Shown piece after piece: positions 49,385 through 61,300 of a DNA stretch of 64,000 nucleotides. This DNA is from an uncultured Coriobacteriaceae bacterium. Lineage in GTDB: Bacteria; Actinomycetota; Coriobacteriia; Coriobacteriales; Atopobiaceae. Numbering within the stretch: position 1 is the stretch's first letter; each line of letters opens with the position of its first letter. The DNA lies in NCBI GenBank assembly GCA_900552935.1, contig USBN01000001.1:20906-84905 (forward strand), given 5' to 3'. Under the pieces are notes generated by a model. That model was not told where the DNA came from and did no database searches. It saw nothing but the letters and a program-made list of their open reading frames with translations. A program made the position numbers and the translations under genes.

Positions 49385-49882
49385 CTAGAACGGGATGTCC
49401 GCGTCGTACACATCCGCCGCGGGAGGTGCGGCGACGGGGACGGTGGCCGGCGCGGGCTGTGGAGCCTGCGGGGCCTGGTAGGGAGCCTGCGGAGCTTGGG
49501 GGGCATAGCCACCCTGTTGCTGGTAACCACCGGCGTTGCCGCCCTGACGAGAGCTCATGAATTCGATCTCGTCGATGACGACCTCGATCTTGGAACGCTT
49601 CTGACCGTCACGCTCCCAAGAGCTGTAACGCAGACGACCCTCGATGGCTACCTTGGTTCCCTTGGTAAGGTAGCGCTGAATCGCCTCGGCACGGGTGCCG
49701 AACATCACGCAGTCGATGAAGTTGGGGTAGTCCTCCCAGTTGCCGGTCTGCGGATTGCGACGACGATCGTTGACCGCCACGCCCAAGTGCAGCACCTGCG
49801 TGCCGCCCTGCGTGCTGCGCAGCTCGGGATCCCTGGTTAGGTTGCCCGTAATGTTCACTCGGTTGATGCTCACGATACTCAC
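49385..49882 (-). CDS. ssb: Single-stranded DNA-binding protein
   Basis: A 165-residue SSB. The OB-fold is in residues 1-110 (INRVNITGNLTRDPELRSTQ, NWEDYPNFIDCVMFGTRAEA, KGTKVAIEGRLRYSSWERDG). A flexible Gln/Pro/Ala linker follows, and the acidic tip ends DADIPF, the partner-binding tail. The start is one of two in-frame GTG codons, 12 bases apart; the first is used here because the reading frame begins with MSIVSIN, but the second has better spacing from GGAAGG. Confidence 0.95.
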   Translation of the reverse strand: MSIVSINRVNITGNLTRDPELRSTQGGTQVLHLGVAVNDRRRNPQTGNWEDYPNFIDCVMFGTRAEAIQRYLTKGTKVAIEGRLRYSSWERDGQKRSKIEVVIDEIEFMSSRQGGNAGGYQQQGGYAPQAPQAPYQAPQAPQPAPATVPVAAPPAADVYDADIPF

Positions 49883-49924
49883 TACCTTCCACGTGCGGAC
49901 TGTACGCCCGCTTCCATGACTGAC

Positions 49925-50218
49925 TTACTCGTTCTCGGGACGACGCACGATCATGTGGCGCTTCACAGCATCATTGATGCGGAGAACGCGATCGAGCTCG
50001 GCGATCTGCGTGGGGTCAGCGTGGAAGTTGACGAGGGTGTAATCACCCTCAGTGAGCTTGTCGATCTCGTAGGCGAGCTTGCGCTTGCCCCAGTTATCGA
50101 CGTTGTCGACGGCGCCGCCGTTCTCGGTGATGGCGACTTCGATGCGCTTCATAACACCAGCGCGAGTCTCATCAGTGATCGTCGGGTCGACAAAAAACAG
50201 CAGTTCATAAGCCTTCAT
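49925..50218 (-). CDS. rpsF: Small ribosomal subunit protein bS6
   Basis: A 97-residue S6 starting MKAYELLFFVDPTITDETRA, with GAGGAGGTGACC upstream. The family core includes WGKRKLAYEIDKLTEGDYTLVNF and LRINDAVKRHMIVR. It pairs with S18 in the 30S platform and heads the rpsF-ssb-rpsR-rplI operon. Confidence 0.96.
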   Translation of the reverse strand: MKAYELLFFVDPTITDETRAGVMKRIEVAITENGGAVDNVDNWGKRKLAYEIDKLTEGDYTLVNFHADPTQIAELDRVLRINDAVKRHMIVRRPENE

Positions 50219-50605
50219 GTGGTCACCTCCTCTGGGCATGTGGCCTCGGGTCGTGAAGGTTTGCGCCCGAGACAGGAAAGGTTCGGTGGGGAATCATACC
50301 ACGTCCGCGCCGCCTACAGTTAGGTGCGGGCGCAAAACGCCCGTTTGTCCGCACACAGCGCACACATGTTCAGCATTTGACTTGGCCCACGCTGACCCCT
50401 TTCTTGCTCCAAGGCTAACAGCCGAACCTGACAAATATGGGCATCCAACCCGACAGATACCTGACACCGCAGGTAGAAGCGGAAATCGAAAGCGCGAGAT
50501 ATTCTCGAGGACCTCTCGAAGGCAAATGCATGCCGTTCGCCGCAACAGAAGGCCCCCGAATGGTTCATCCATCCAGGGGCCTTGAGCCAAACGCTCTGGA
50601 AATAG
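50219..50605. other. Intergenic region: rpsF promoter side and DUF4013-gene terminator
   Basis: No gene is supported; short open frames on both strands have no family features. The region must hold the promoter of the ribosomal-protein operon and holds the terminator at 50549-50583. Confidence 0.5.
50549..50583 (-). terminator. Terminator of the DUF4013-like gene
   Basis: AAGGCCCC (50549-50556) pairs with GGGGCCTT (50576-50583); TTCTGTTGC continues on the minus strand. The loop has a further short palindrome. Confidence 0.7.
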
Positions 50606-51922
50606 CTACTGCTGCGAGGTGTTGTTGGGGTTATCCGTAGGCGATGATTCCGAGGCCCCAGTTCCTTCTTCGCCTCTTGGGCGCACGAGGGGAACGATGA
50701 CCTCGTCACTCGGCTGAGCCTCCGTCTCCGGCGCTGCGGTCGGGGCAGGCGTCACGTTCGTCGAAGCGACGGTGGGAGCCGACACCTGGGTGGGCATGGG
50801 AACCTGAGCCGGAGCGGCTCCCATCTGGGCGGAGGCGGGCATTGACGCCTCGGGATCCTGCGACGATGGCACGGGAACGGTCGCGGGAGCCATCGTCTGC
50901 TGGCATGCCTGCCCCGCCGGCTCCTGATACGGTTGGGCCGCCGGCGCCTGGTATGGCTGGCTCGTTGTCTGCTGATATGGCTGCGCAGCGGGCGCCTGAT
51001 AGGTCTGATTCGCAGGCGGCGCATATGTCACAGGCGGCTGCTGGGCGGGGTAACCACCGCCGGCACCGGGCGTGGTCGGCGGAACCGTAGACGTGGGAAG
51101 AGAGGCGGCCTGCGGAAGGGGGTCGCTCGGGCCACCCCAGCGGGCAACGTCAAACTGCCTCATCCAGAGACCAACCGCGTTGTACGAGAGAAGCGAGGTC
51201 GCCGCATTCACGACGGACGACAGATATCCGGCAATCGCGGCAATAGGCATGACGATGCGAAGCATCGCGGTAAGGTGCCTGATAAACATGGCGTCATCAA
51301 AGCTACCCGTAGCGGCTCGGGCCATCTTGATGATTTCGGGCAGGACAGAGACGCCTCCCAGCAGCATAAAGAAAATCCAGATAGCGCTGGCGATAAGTCC
51401 GCCGACAATCGGAATGAGGACGAAGAAGAACAGGTCACCCGGCGCTCGCTTCACCATCTCGAGAACGCGAGAGGGGTTGAGACCAGCAGAAATCTTGGTG
51501 TAGATCGCGGCGCGGAGCACGGCGACATACATCACGAGGATGTAGAAGAGCTGGGCAAGTACAAGCAGGGAACCAATCAAGCTCGCCAGGGCATCCGGGA
51601 GCAAGACATCCGCAATGGAGTTCACGATGCCGGCTGCAAGCATCCAAACAAACATCCACACGAAAGTCACCACGAGGGCACGCCAGCCGGACGCCAGGCA
51701 CTCCCCAATGCGCACGCCGCGCTGCTTCGGCGAAGAGTCGATACCCCACGCCGTGAGACGCGCCCACTCAAGGCCATAACCCACGAGACCAATCAGCCCC
51801 ACAAACGGAACGAAACTCGCGAGAGCAAGCAACAGGATGACCTTGATCCAGCCCTTGTCACGCGTGAGCATGTCCCAGCTTCTCGAAATGTAATGCGGCT
51901 TTCCATCTGCGACGTATGCCAT
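50606..51922 (-). CDS. DUF4013-like multi-pass membrane protein with Gln/Pro-rich tail
   Basis: A 438-residue protein. Residues 1-250 have about six transmembrane helices (IKVILLLALASFVPFVGLIG, VVTFVWMFVWMLAAGIV, LFYILVMYVAVLRAAIY, LFFFVLIPIVGGLIASAIWI) in the pattern of DUF4013 membrane proteins. The remaining 190 residues are a low-complexity cytoplasmic or surface tail with repeated YQAPAAQPYQ-like units. The start has GTAGGAGG upstream. The function is unknown. The YQxP repeats give a local internal DNA repeat near 50930-51010. Confidence 0.65.
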   Translation of the reverse strand: MAYVADGKPHYISRSWDMLTRDKGWIKVILLLALASFVPFVGLIGLVGYGLEWARLTAWGIDSSPKQRGVRIGECLASGWRALVVTFVWMFVWMLAAGIVNSIADVLLPDALASLIGSLLVLAQLFYILVMYVAVLRAAIYTKISAGLNPSRVLEMVKRAPGDLFFFVLIPIVGGLIASAIWIFFMLLGGVSVLPEIIKMARAATGSFDDAMFIRHLTAMLRIVMPIAAIAGYLSSVVNAATSLLSYNAVGLWMRQFDVARWGGPSDPLPQAASLPTSTVPPTTPGAGGGYPAQQPPVTYAPPANQTYQAPAAQPYQQTTSQPYQAPAAQPYQEPAGQACQQTMAPATVPVPSSQDPEASMPASAQMGAAPAQVPMPTQVSAPTVASTNVTPAPTAAPETEAQPSDEVIVPLVRPRGEEGTGASESSPTDNPNNTSQQ

Positions 51923-52018
51923 GGCTACCTCCTACGCACGTGTTATGCGCATGAGTATAACCGGGCACAGCACAAACAAAAAAGGGCCCGGCTCACAAGC
52001 GAACCGGACCCTGCATTT

Positions 52019-52111
<93 letters not shown>

Positions 52112-52154
52112 AGAATATGAGAGCGGCGCCCACACAGGACGCCGCGAAAGATTC

Positions 52155-52245
52155 TGGCGGAGAGTCGGGGATTTGAACCCCGGAGACGCTTTAGACGCCT
52201 ACACGATTTCCAATCGTGCGCCTTCGACCACTCGGCCAACTCTCC
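52155..52245 (-). tRNA. tRNA-Ser (anticodon GGA)
   Basis: A 91-base class II tRNA with encoded CCA, 44 bases from the previous one. It begins GGAGAGTTGGCCGAGTGG, has the anticodon loop TTGGAAA (GGA), a long variable arm and the T-loop GGTTCAAATCC. Reads UCC and UCU codons. Confidence 0.95.
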
Positions 52246-52601
52246 ATTAAGCGCGGCGACTATTCTAACCTAAATATCTTGCTAAGTACAAGAGAAATTT
52301 CTCAGATTCTCAAAGGCGATTGTTTAGACGAGAAAAGCGATCCAACGACAAGCGCCACAACATACCCGTGGACCATACCGCAAGCCGCGACCACACGGAC
52401 GAGGTTCTCGCGCCCGTCAGGAGGGATGCCTCTCGGGCAAGGAGACGCGCGAGGAAGCACGACACTCGTTAGCGCAAGCGCTTTGGACGCGAGGGCTCGG
52501 ATCGCGAGGGTTCAGTTCGCACGCCTCAACACACTCAGACACAAATAGGGGGCGCACCGCATCTGCGGCACGCCCCCACTCACGATAATCGCAAGGATGG
52601 C
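52246..52601. other. Intergenic region between tRNA-Ser and typA
   Basis: No gene or clear family feature is seen apart from the typA terminator (52548-52577). The part next to the tRNA is AT-rich, consistent with a tRNA promoter. Confidence 0.5.
52548..52577 (-). terminator. Terminator of typA
   Basis: GGGGGCG (52548-52554) pairs with CGCCCCC (52571-52577), with an inner ACCGCATCTGCGGC hairpin. The minus strand continues TATTTGTG. Confidence 0.7.
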
Positions 52602-54440
52602 TTACTTGTTCACGAGACCGGCGCGCACGTTGGCCTTCTTGCGCTCGATCGCGTTGAGGATGCGCTTGCGCATGCGGATGCTCTTCGGCGTGACCTCGAC
52701 GAGCTCGTCGTCCATGATGTACTCGAGCGCCTCCTCGAGGGAGAAGGTGCGCGGCGGGGTGAGCTGAACGGCGATGTCTGCCGTGGAGCTACGCTGGTTG
52801 CCGAGCTGCTTGGAACGAGCAATGTTAACGACCATGTCGCCAGGCTTTGAGCGCTCGCCCACGAGCATGCCCTCGTAGCACTCGTCGCCAGGGCCCACGA
52901 AAAGCTGACCGCGCTCCTGGAGCGTGCCGAGGGCGTAGGCGACGGCCTTCTCGGTGGTCATGGAGATCATGGCGCCGTTGTTGCGCACGCCAATCTCGCC
53001 GGCGAACGGGCCGTACTCGAGGAAGGTGTGATAGAAGACGCCCTCGCCGTGGGTGACGTTGAGGATGCGGTTCTTGAGGCCCATGATGCCGCGGGTCGGA
53101 ATCTTGAACTCGATGTGGCAGATGGTATCGCCCTGCTCGAGGTTGGTCAGGGTGCCGGAGGCGTTACCGAAAAGCTCGATGACCTTACCGGAGTACTCGC
53201 CCGGGCACTCGACGACGGCCTGCTCGATCGGCTCGATACGGTTGCCATCCTCATCCTTCTTGATGAGGACGCGCGGACGGCCTACCTGGAACTCGAAGCC
53301 CTCGCGGCGCATGGTCTCCATGAGGACGGAGAGGTGGAGAATGCCTCGGCCAGCGACCTCGACGCCCGTCTTGTCAGGGAGCTCCTCGATGCGCATGGTC
53401 ACGTTGTTCTCGGCCTCGTTCATGAGGCGCTCCTTGAGCTGGCGAGCGCCCACGATATCACCCTCGCGGCCGACGAGCGGGCTCGTGCTGGCCTCGAAGA
53501 CGATGGCAAGGGTCGGCGGGTCAATCTCGATCGGGTCAAGCTCGACGGGGTTCTCCGGATCGGTGTAGACGTCACCGATGTCGGTACGGTCGATGCCCAC
53601 GACAGCAGCGATGTCACCGGCGCTGACCTCCTGGCACTCGGTGCGGCCGAGGTAGTCGAAGGTGAAGAGCTGCTTGACGGTGGCCTCGGCGCGCGAGCCG
53701 TCGTTCTTGACGACGAGGATGCGATCGCCGTCATGAATGGTGCCGGAGTAGATGCGGCCGATACCGATGCGGCCCACATACTCGGAGTGGTCGATCGTCA
53801 CGCACTGCATGGCCAGCGGGGCGTCGACGTCGGCCTCGGGGGCGGGCATGTCGTCGATGATCATGTCAAGGAGCGGGTACATGTCGTTGTTGTCGTCAGA
53901 GGGATCGAGGCGGGCGTAGCCGTTCATCGCGCTCGCATAGACGACGTGCTCCATGGCGAACTCGAGCTGCTCGTCCGTGGCGCCGAGGTCGGCCATGAGG
54001 TCGAGGCAGTCGTTGTAGGCCTTCTCGGGGTTGGCGCCCGGGCGGTCGATCTTGTTGACGACGATCATGATGGAGAGGCCGCCGTCGATGGCGTGACGGA
54101 GCACGAAGCGCGTCTGGGGCATCGGGCCCTCGAAGGCGTCGACGAGCAACAGGGCGCCGTCGGCCATCTTGAGGACGCGCTCGACCTCGCCGCCGAAGTC
54201 AGCGTGGCCCGGGGTGTCGAGGACGTTGATCTTGACGCCCTTGTACTCGATGGAGATGTTCTTGGCGAGGATGGTGATGCCGCGCTCGCGCTCCTGGTCG
54301 TTGGAGTCGAGCACGCGGTCCTCGACCTGCTGGTTCTCGCGGAAGGCGTCGGTGGCGCGCAGGAGCTTGTCAACGATAGTCGTCTTACCGTGGTCGACGT
54401 GGGCGATGATGGCGATGTTGCGTAGGTGTTCCTGGCGCAT
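52602..54440 (-). CDS. typA: Ribosome-associated GTPase TypA/BipA
   Basis: A 612-residue translational GTPase. The start [20 protein letters not shown] follows GAGGATAAAC; upstream in-frame codons are not conserved. Motifs are AHVDHGKTT (G1), [16 protein letters not shown] (G3) and [12 protein letters not shown] (G4). The BipA C-terminal region follows, with [17 protein letters not shown] and a basic end ([19 protein letters not shown]). BipA acts in 50S assembly and stress adaptation. Confidence 0.96.
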   Translation of the reverse strand: MRQEHLRNIAIIAHVDHGKTTIVDKLLRATDAFRENQQVEDRVLDSNDQERERGITILAKNISIEYKGVKINVLDTPGHADFGGEVERVLKMADGALLLVDAFEGPMPQTRFVLRHAIDGGLSIMIVVNKIDRPGANPEKAYNDCLDLMADLGATDEQLEFAMEHVVYASAMNGYARLDPSDDNNDMYPLLDMIIDDMPAPEADVDAPLAMQCVTIDHSEYVGRIGIGRIYSGTIHDGDRILVVKNDGSRAEATVKQLFTFDYLGRTECQEVSAGDIAAVVGIDRTDIGDVYTDPENPVELDPIEIDPPTLAIVFEASTSPLVGREGDIVGARQLKERLMNEAENNVTMRIEELPDKTGVEVAGRGILHLSVLMETMRREGFEFQVGRPRVLIKKDEDGNRIEPIEQAVVECPGEYSGKVIELFGNASGTLTNLEQGDTICHIEFKIPTRGIMGLKNRILNVTHGEGVFYHTFLEYGPFAGEIGVRNNGAMISMTTEKAVAYALGTLQERGQLFVGPGDECYEGMLVGERSKPGDMVVNIARSKQLGNQRSSTADIAVQLTPPRTFSLEEALEYIMDDELVEVTPKSIRMRKRILNAIERKKANVRAGLVNK

Positions 54441-54674
54441 GTTTATCCTCAATCTCGTGCGGCGCGTCGGATTACGCGCGATATGGCATGTTTGGGCCGA
54501 ATTCTCGGCCAACGGCTTAGTTTAGCGCGGTGGACGGTAGGTTGCTTTCCTCACAAGCGCATCCATCGAGGTATCACGGTTGAGACCGGTCTCACTCGGA
54601 TGGGCGGGCGCCGAGAATGGCGCGAGGGCTTATGGGCTTGTCGAGGGGCGGGCTAAAAACCGCCGTGGCGAGTC

Positions 54675-55127
54675 CTACAGCAGGCTCGGGGTCTCCCCGG
54701 CCGGGGCGGGATCGCTCCAGGCGAGGTCATCGCCCGCGCCAATCCCCTCGACGAGCGAGAAGGCTGAGTAGCCGCACTCGGCACCGCGCTCGCCAAACTC
54801 GAGGATGAGCGCATCTCGGAAGACGTCATCCTCATCCGCAACCGCGCCAAGGTACGCGATCGCGTAGCAGGCGGGCTTGCCAATAACGCGAGCGTTGTCC
54901 TCGCCACGAGCGCCGTTGCGAACCCACGTGCGGGCCGCTTCGAGGCACTGTTCGGCGGAATCATCGTCGAATTCGCAGGTCATACGCTGGCCCTGGGAAT
55001 CCGCAGCGGTGGCGACGACGGAGAAGTCCTCGCCAGCAGCGAGACGATCGAGGGCCTCGCCCATGAGGGTGCTACCGAGCTCGTCGGTCTGAGCGGAAAC
55101 GCCGCCGTTGCCGTGATTGTCCGCCAT
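54675..55127 (-). CDS. Hypothetical acidic protein
   Basis: A 150-residue acidic cytoplasmic protein with no recognised family. It starts MADNHGNGGVSAQTDELG, with GGAGGGTG upstream. It contains SVVATAADSQGQRMTCEFDD, EQCLEAARTWVRNG and KPACYAIAYLGAVADEDD. The combination of an Asp-rich fold and a conserved-looking AIAYLG segment suggests a small enzyme or sensor, but nothing definite. It lies between typA and the giant adhesin gene. Confidence 0.6.
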   Translation of the reverse strand: MADNHGNGGVSAQTDELGSTLMGEALDRLAAGEDFSVVATAADSQGQRMTCEFDDDSAEQCLEAARTWVRNGARGEDNARVIGKPACYAIAYLGAVADEDDVFRDALILEFGERGAECGYSAFSLVEGIGAGDDLAWSDPAPAGETPSLL

Positions 55128-55211
55128 GTGTCACCCTCCGCGTTCGCCGTGATGTCGAAAAGATGGTAACGCATCCGCGCACGAGGTTGCGCGCTCCGCA
55201 CCAAAAGAGAA

Positions 55212-55241
55212 GGGAGCCGAGGCCAATTGACCTCGGCTCCC
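55212..55241 (-). terminator. Terminator of the giant adhesin gene
   Basis: GGGAGCCGAGG (55212-55222) pairs perfectly with CCTCGGCTCCC (55231-55241); TTCTCTTTTGG follows on the minus strand. Confidence 0.85.
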
Positions 55242-55246
55242 AGAGC

Positions 55247-55350
55247 ACCGGGCGGGAATTGCGGAAGGAGAACGGGAGAAACTCGACAAACCCGCCCGGT
55301 GGAAATGGGCAGACCCTCGCCGGCGCGACAATGGGAGGAGTCGCGCCGGC
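55247..55350 (-). promoter_or_regulatory. Two further long inverted repeats in the adhesin 3' region
   Basis: ACCGGGCGGG (55247-55256) pairs with 55291-55300, and GCCGGCGCGAC (55319-55329) pairs with GTCGCGCCGGC (55340-55350). Together with the terminator they make three perfect stem-loops within 140 bases of the 3' untranslated region. They may protect the very long mRNA from 3' exonucleases. Confidence 0.6.
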
Positions 55351-55368
55351 TTAGGTTTTCTTAGCCCC

Positions 55369-58300
55369 CTAGCTCCTCTTGCCCCTCTTGTTCACAACGA
55401 GGGCGACGGCGAGGATGGCGACGCCGAGAACCGCGCTAACCACGATGGGTGCGGACTCGATGGGGTCACCCGTCTGGGGGATGAACTTCGTGGGCGGCGT
55501 CGGGGTCGAGGGCTTCGCAGGTTCCTCGGGCTTGGTGTACGTGTTGCGGAACACGCAAGCCGCGAGCTCCTCCTGGTTCACGCTCGCGATGAGGTTGCCC
55601 TGAAGATCGTCTTCAACCGTGACGGTAACCTTGCGCTCCGCCTCGTCGTACGTGACGCCCTGCTGGCCATCGTTCACCTCGGAGATGGTAAACGTGTAGG
55701 TGCCGGCCTGCGTGAAGGAGAGCTCGGAGAACGTAACCTGACCGTTCGCGTCATTCGTCGCGGTGAGCTCGACACCGCCACCGAAGAGCTTGAAGGTGAA
55801 CTGGCCAGCCTTGAGGTCTGCGCCCTCGAGAACCTTGGCCGCGGTGAGCGCGAGCTTCGTGGGCTTGGCAGTGTAGACGTTTTCGAACTCAACCTCACCC
55901 GCATCTACGAGCTTGTGGGTAACGCCGAGGGTTCCGTCCCCGTTGTCCACGACGGTCGTCGTCACACGGTAGGTTGCATCGCTATACGTAACGCCATTCG
56001 CGGTGGTCCCGTAGCCATGTTCGCGAATCGTATAGTTGTGGACGCCAGGAGTGGTGTACTTGATGGCGCTCAGAGCCACATTGCCGGACGCATCGTTCGT
56101 GCCAGTAGCAACGATCGTATCCCCCTCGAGGAGGTCAAACGTGAACTCGTTCTCATCGAGGGTGCGCCCAGTCAGGGTCTTGTGGACCTTGATCTGATCG
56201 GTGACGCTCGAAGTGGTAGGCGTGACGCTGTAGGAGTTCGTGAAGGTGAAGGCCGGGCCATCGAGCTCGTTGCCGTTCGCGTCGACGCGAGCGACGGCGA
56301 GCTTGCCGTGGCCATTGTCCGTAACCTTGATGTACACGACGCGCGAGGACTGCGCGTCGTTCGTGACGCCCTTCGCAGAACCGCTCTCGGTGATGACATA
56401 GCGGTAGGTGTAGGAACGCTCGCGAACGGGCTCGGTGCCGGCTTCGCCATCGGTCGCGGCAGCGGCGGTGTCGGAGACGACGCGCATCAGCCTGCGAGAT
56501 CTACGCCAGGAAGCGGTGGCGACGCTATCCGCCTCAACGTCGTGGTTGGCAAGGGCCTGAGGTGCCGGCTCGGGAGCGGACTCGGACTCCGCAGCGGGAG
56601 CGGACTCAGACGCAGCACCCTCAGACGGCACGGGAACGGCTTCCTGAGTTGCGGGAGGAGCAGCGTCGGGCTCGGAATCGACAGCGGGGTTCCCGGTCTC
56701 TCCCACCGCAGGCTCGTTGAGCTGCGCGTTAGGCGTGGGCGAGGATTCGCCCAGGGCAGCGGCGTCACCAGCCACGGCGCCCGCACCTTCCGCCTCGCCA
56801 GCGGCATCATTGGTCTCGACGTTCTCGCCAAGGGCCTTCAGAAGGTCCTCGAGCGTGAATTTGATCGAGCCAAAGCCGACGTTGCCGTTCGCATCGTTCG
56901 TAGTCGAGGTGCGGGTGGGCATGGGGGCGCCGTCCTCGCCCTCGACGATGAAGGTGAACTTCTTGGTGATATCGGTGCCATTAAGGCCTTCAGGCACGTT
57001 GAGCTGCTTGGATCCCACAAGGTCGATAGAGACGGGCTCGCCCGTCGCATACGTATTGAGGAACGCAAGGCCACCGTCAGAGAGGTCCGTGGTGCAAGTC
57101 AGCTTTCCGTCGCCGTTATCCACAACGGTCACGTTGAAGGAGAAGCTCGACGCCGTGGGCGTCACACCCTTGTCGCTGAGACCGTCAGTGACCTCGTAGG
57201 CAACGTACGGAATCGTCCAAGTATTGCCCACGCGGGTAGCGAGATTGTCGCGAACAAGGCCCGCGAGCATATCGCTGTTGTAGGACAGGACTCCGAAGTC
57301 AACCTTACCAGAGACGTTCGTGGCAGTGGAAACGACCTTGCCGGCGTCCTTGCCGTAAACCAGGCGGAAGTTGAAGTCGTTATTGAACATGAGACCGTTC
57401 GTCATGGACTTCGTGCCAACGATGGGGTCGGTCGCGCCGGCGGCGGCATAGGAGTTCACGAAGGAGACCTTCGCAGCGGCGTTCGCGTCAGAACCGGCAA
57501 CGTAGGTGTACGTGTTGTTGACACCAGACGTGCTCGTGATGTGCGTCGTTACCGTGAGCCTGGCGGTAGAGGCGTCATCAGCCGTGGTGATCTCGACGTA
57601 GTAGCTCGTTGCGTCATAGATGACGCCACCAAGATTGCCGCCCTTCTCGGTAATGGTGTAGGAGTAGACCTTCCCTACGTCTTCCTGGGTAAACGTGATG
57701 CCCGCGGGAGAGCTCACCACAAGGGCCTCGTCCCCGTCAGGGGCTGCGGAGTTGGCGTGCTCGCCGGCAATGCCGAGCTTGTCGCCGTCACCAGTAGCGA
57801 TGACGTCGAACCTGAACTCGCCCGCCGCCTGCGCGCGACCGCTCATCTTCTTCGTCACACTCAGGCCGCCAGCGGCCGTGTAGTCGAGGCGAGAGCTGTA
57901 GGTGTTCGTGAAGACGTTGCTCCCGTTCGACACGACGGCGCTCATCGTGCCGTTGCCCCGGTCAGCGACCGTTACGGTCACCGTCGCGGCATGCTTGTCG
58001 TCGGAGATTCCGGGGATGCCAGAAGCGTTCTCGGTGACCTCGTAGACGAACGTACGCTCGCCGTCACGCACCATATCGTAGGTGAACGGGATGGTGCCAA
58101 ACGTGAAGTCTGCCGCCTCGGTGGCGTCATGGACGGTCACGCTGGTGACTTCCTCGCCGTTGGCATTGACGGGAAGCGGCGCTCCGTCGGTCTTAGCGCT
58201 GATCGTGAAGGTGAAGCTGTCTCCCTCGCGCCACTCGCGGCCTTCGAGGACCTTGGAGAAGTGGGGGTTCACGAGCTGATCAGATGGGATGCTCGAGTCA

Positions 58301-61300
58301 TAGGTGTTGACGAACTCCCCGTCACCGGACACGCGCTCGACGGAAGCCTCGAGCTTGCCAGTCTCGGTGTTATCGCGGACGGTAACGCGGAGGACAGCGA
58401 CGTTGTCAGAGTAGCTCATGCCACCGGCGCTTCCGCGTTCCTCGGTGACCTTGTATTCGTACTGGCCAGGCTGCGTGTACACGATGGAGCCAAAGTCAAT
58501 CTTCGCCGCGCCGTCGACGACGTCATCGGGACCGAGGACGACCCTCGTGGAGGGAGCGCCGTCGTCACCCATGGGGACGGGAGCGCCGGCGGCGCCCTCG
58601 AGCAGGAAGGCGAAGCTGTCGCCATCCTGCCAGTCGCGACCCTCAAGGACCTTCGTCAGGCCGAAGTCAGCCGTAGCGAAGCTGGCGTCCGCGGCATGGT
58701 ACGTGTTCTCGAACAGGACCCTGCGGCTGTCGCCGTTCACGACCTGGCCGTCAATCTTCGTCGTAACCGTCAGCGTGCCGTCAAGGTTGTCGATGACGGA
58801 GATGACCACCTCGTGCGTACGCTCGTCATAGGTAACGCCGGGGACCTTATCCTCATCGGCAGGGATGACCTCCGTCACCTCGAACGCGTAGGTCTTGTTG
58901 GCGTTCTCCGCGTTAAAGACCACGTCAGACAGCTTCGCCATGTCCTCGGCGATGCCGCCTGCGCGCCTCTGGGTGTTGGAGAAGCTCTTGTCGGAATCGG
59001 CGAGCAAGGCATTTGCTTCGTCAGCCGTCGCAGCAGTGGTTCCGGTCGCGGCGGTGGCATCCTTGCCCGTAATGGTGAAGGAGAACATGTCCATATCCAT
59101 GGAACGGCCGGTGAGGACCTTGCTCACGGTAAGACCGGGATAGTAGGCAACCTCGGTGGGCCCGTAGACGTTCGTAAAGGCCGCATGATCGGTAACGGTC
59201 TTGTCCGTGTCGATCGCGGAGGTCGTGTTGTCGTAGGAGACCTTCCCAAGGGCGAGTTTGCCATTGTCGTCAACGATAGTGACGGTTGCGGTGGCGACGT
59301 GGCGGTCCCACGTGATGCCCACGCTATCCTCGGCAGGGACGTTCTCACGAATATCGAAGGTGTACTCGCCGGGCTTGGTGAACGTCATCTCGCCAGACTC
59401 AAAGTTGACCACGTTGCCGTTGGTCTTGTGCTCGAGGGCCATGTCAGAGGCGACGCCGTTCTCGGGGCCAGAGACGAGGCTCAGGGAGAAATTGAAGTTA
59501 TCCGTATCGAGCATGTCTCGGCCAACAAGCTGCTTCTCGCCCTTGATGATTCCGGACTCAACGAATGCCTGGGGCGTATAGGAGTTCTCGAACGCGGCCT
59601 CAGCGAGCCCGTCGGACTCCCCCTCGCGCGTATAGGTCGCGGAAACCTTGACGAGGTTCTCGCCGTCGACGGACTCGTGGGTCACGGTCACGGTCGCAAT
59701 CCAGACCGTGGTGTCATACGTCATGCCGGGGCGAGGGTCGGCGGGGACCTTCTCGCAAATCTTGTACTGGTAGGTCTTGCCCACGTCCTCACTCGTGAAG
59801 GTGATTCCCTCGAAGACCACGACGCCATGGGCATTGTTGTGGCCAACGAGCTCGGTCGCGTCGGCGGGCATGGGGGCGTCGTCCACAGGCGTCAGCGAGA
59901 ACTCGAACATCTCGGGCTGGAGGGACAGCGCGCCGGACGCGTCGCTCAGCGTCTTCGTGGCGATGGGCGCCCACTCCTGCGAAGCGGCGTCGAAGGTGTT
60001 CGTAAACGTCGCGACGTCCGCAGCGGCGGCGTCGGAGGCGACGTCGGCACCGAGGTCATCGTGGACGCGCGTGATCTCGGAGGAGGCGACAAGCGTTCCG
60101 TCGTGGTTATCCTCGACCGTGACGGTCACGGTGTAGAGGGCGAGCGAGGTCGACACACCGGGCGTCATGGCTTCCTCGGCGGGCTCGAAGACCTGGTAGA
60201 CGTACGTTCCGGGCGCCTCATAGGCGATGTCGCCGAAGTTGAAGGCGACAGGCGTGCCGGAGTCCGTACCCTCGGCGCTCCTGACGACGAGCCTGCAGAC
60301 GTCGCCCTCAGAGCCCGCGGGCATGGGTGCGCCATCGAGGCCCTGGAGGATAAACGTGAAGCTATCGTTTGCAAGCCAATCGCGGCCATTGAGGATCTTC
60401 TCGCCAACGAGGCTCTCTCCACCGGAGAGCGTTCCCGTAGCGGAGTAAGTGTTCGTGAATTCCTCCTTAGCCTCGAGCCCAGCCTCGACCACACCTTCCT
60501 GCGCAGTGGAAGGCGAAGTCTCGAAGCCACTCGCGGCTTTCTCGGTCACGGTATAGGCAGCTCCCCGAGCTAGACCATACACGTAGAGCGTCTCTCCGTG
60601 CTTGAGCGTGTGCGTGGCATGGCCGCTGGCGTCAAACGCGAGATCCCAGGACTCGTCACCGTGGACCGTCCCGTCCTCACCCTTGACGGTTGCCTTGAAC
60701 GTCTTGCCGGCGGCGTCGGGGATGGAGATGTCGAACGTGAAATCGAAGTCGTTGTAGTACGCCTCGTCAAAGCCATCAGGGACGACAACCGTCTTGGAAA
60801 TCGCGAGCGTCCCGGGCTTCTCGAGGGAGAGGCGACCGTTGTTGCCAAGGGCAACGTTGATCGTCGTGCCATTCCAGTGGGGATTGATGATGGAGGAGGC
60901 GGTGCCCGTGGCGTTGGGATTCTTGTCGGTACGCAGCTCGTTGATATAGGTGAGACGGCGGGCACCCTTTTTCAGAACGAGATATCCAGATTCATCGGTG
61001 CCAATTCCGCCGGTAATACCCTCGGCAACACTACCGGAGAAGGAAACCGCCTTCGAAGCCTTAGTGGCCTTTCCATCAGCAATGTCATACCAAGAGTGCT
61101 CGTAGTAATACGTCGCAGAGCTACTCAGCGGACCACGGGCGCGCTGGGTGCACTCGGCATCGAGATAGAGCGGAGCGTCTTCGGTGATGTAGTAGTACCT
61201 GTTACCCGTCGCGGGAGTGAACGTAGACGTTGTGTCACCATCCGCCCCACCGGAGTACGCGTTCGCGAGGAAGTAGACCTTCCCCTCCTCATCCGTGTGG

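Noticed and set aside
50930..51010. Intergenic-type DNA repeat
   Set aside because: It encodes repeated YQAPAAQPYQ-like units inside the DUF4013-like protein, so it is a coding repeat.
55915..60573. A 1,552-codon open frame on the plus strand opposite the giant adhesin
   Set aside because: It is antisense to a well-supported gene, has no family features or signal, and is Val/Arg/Gly/Asp/His-rich as expected from high-GC complementary-strand frames.
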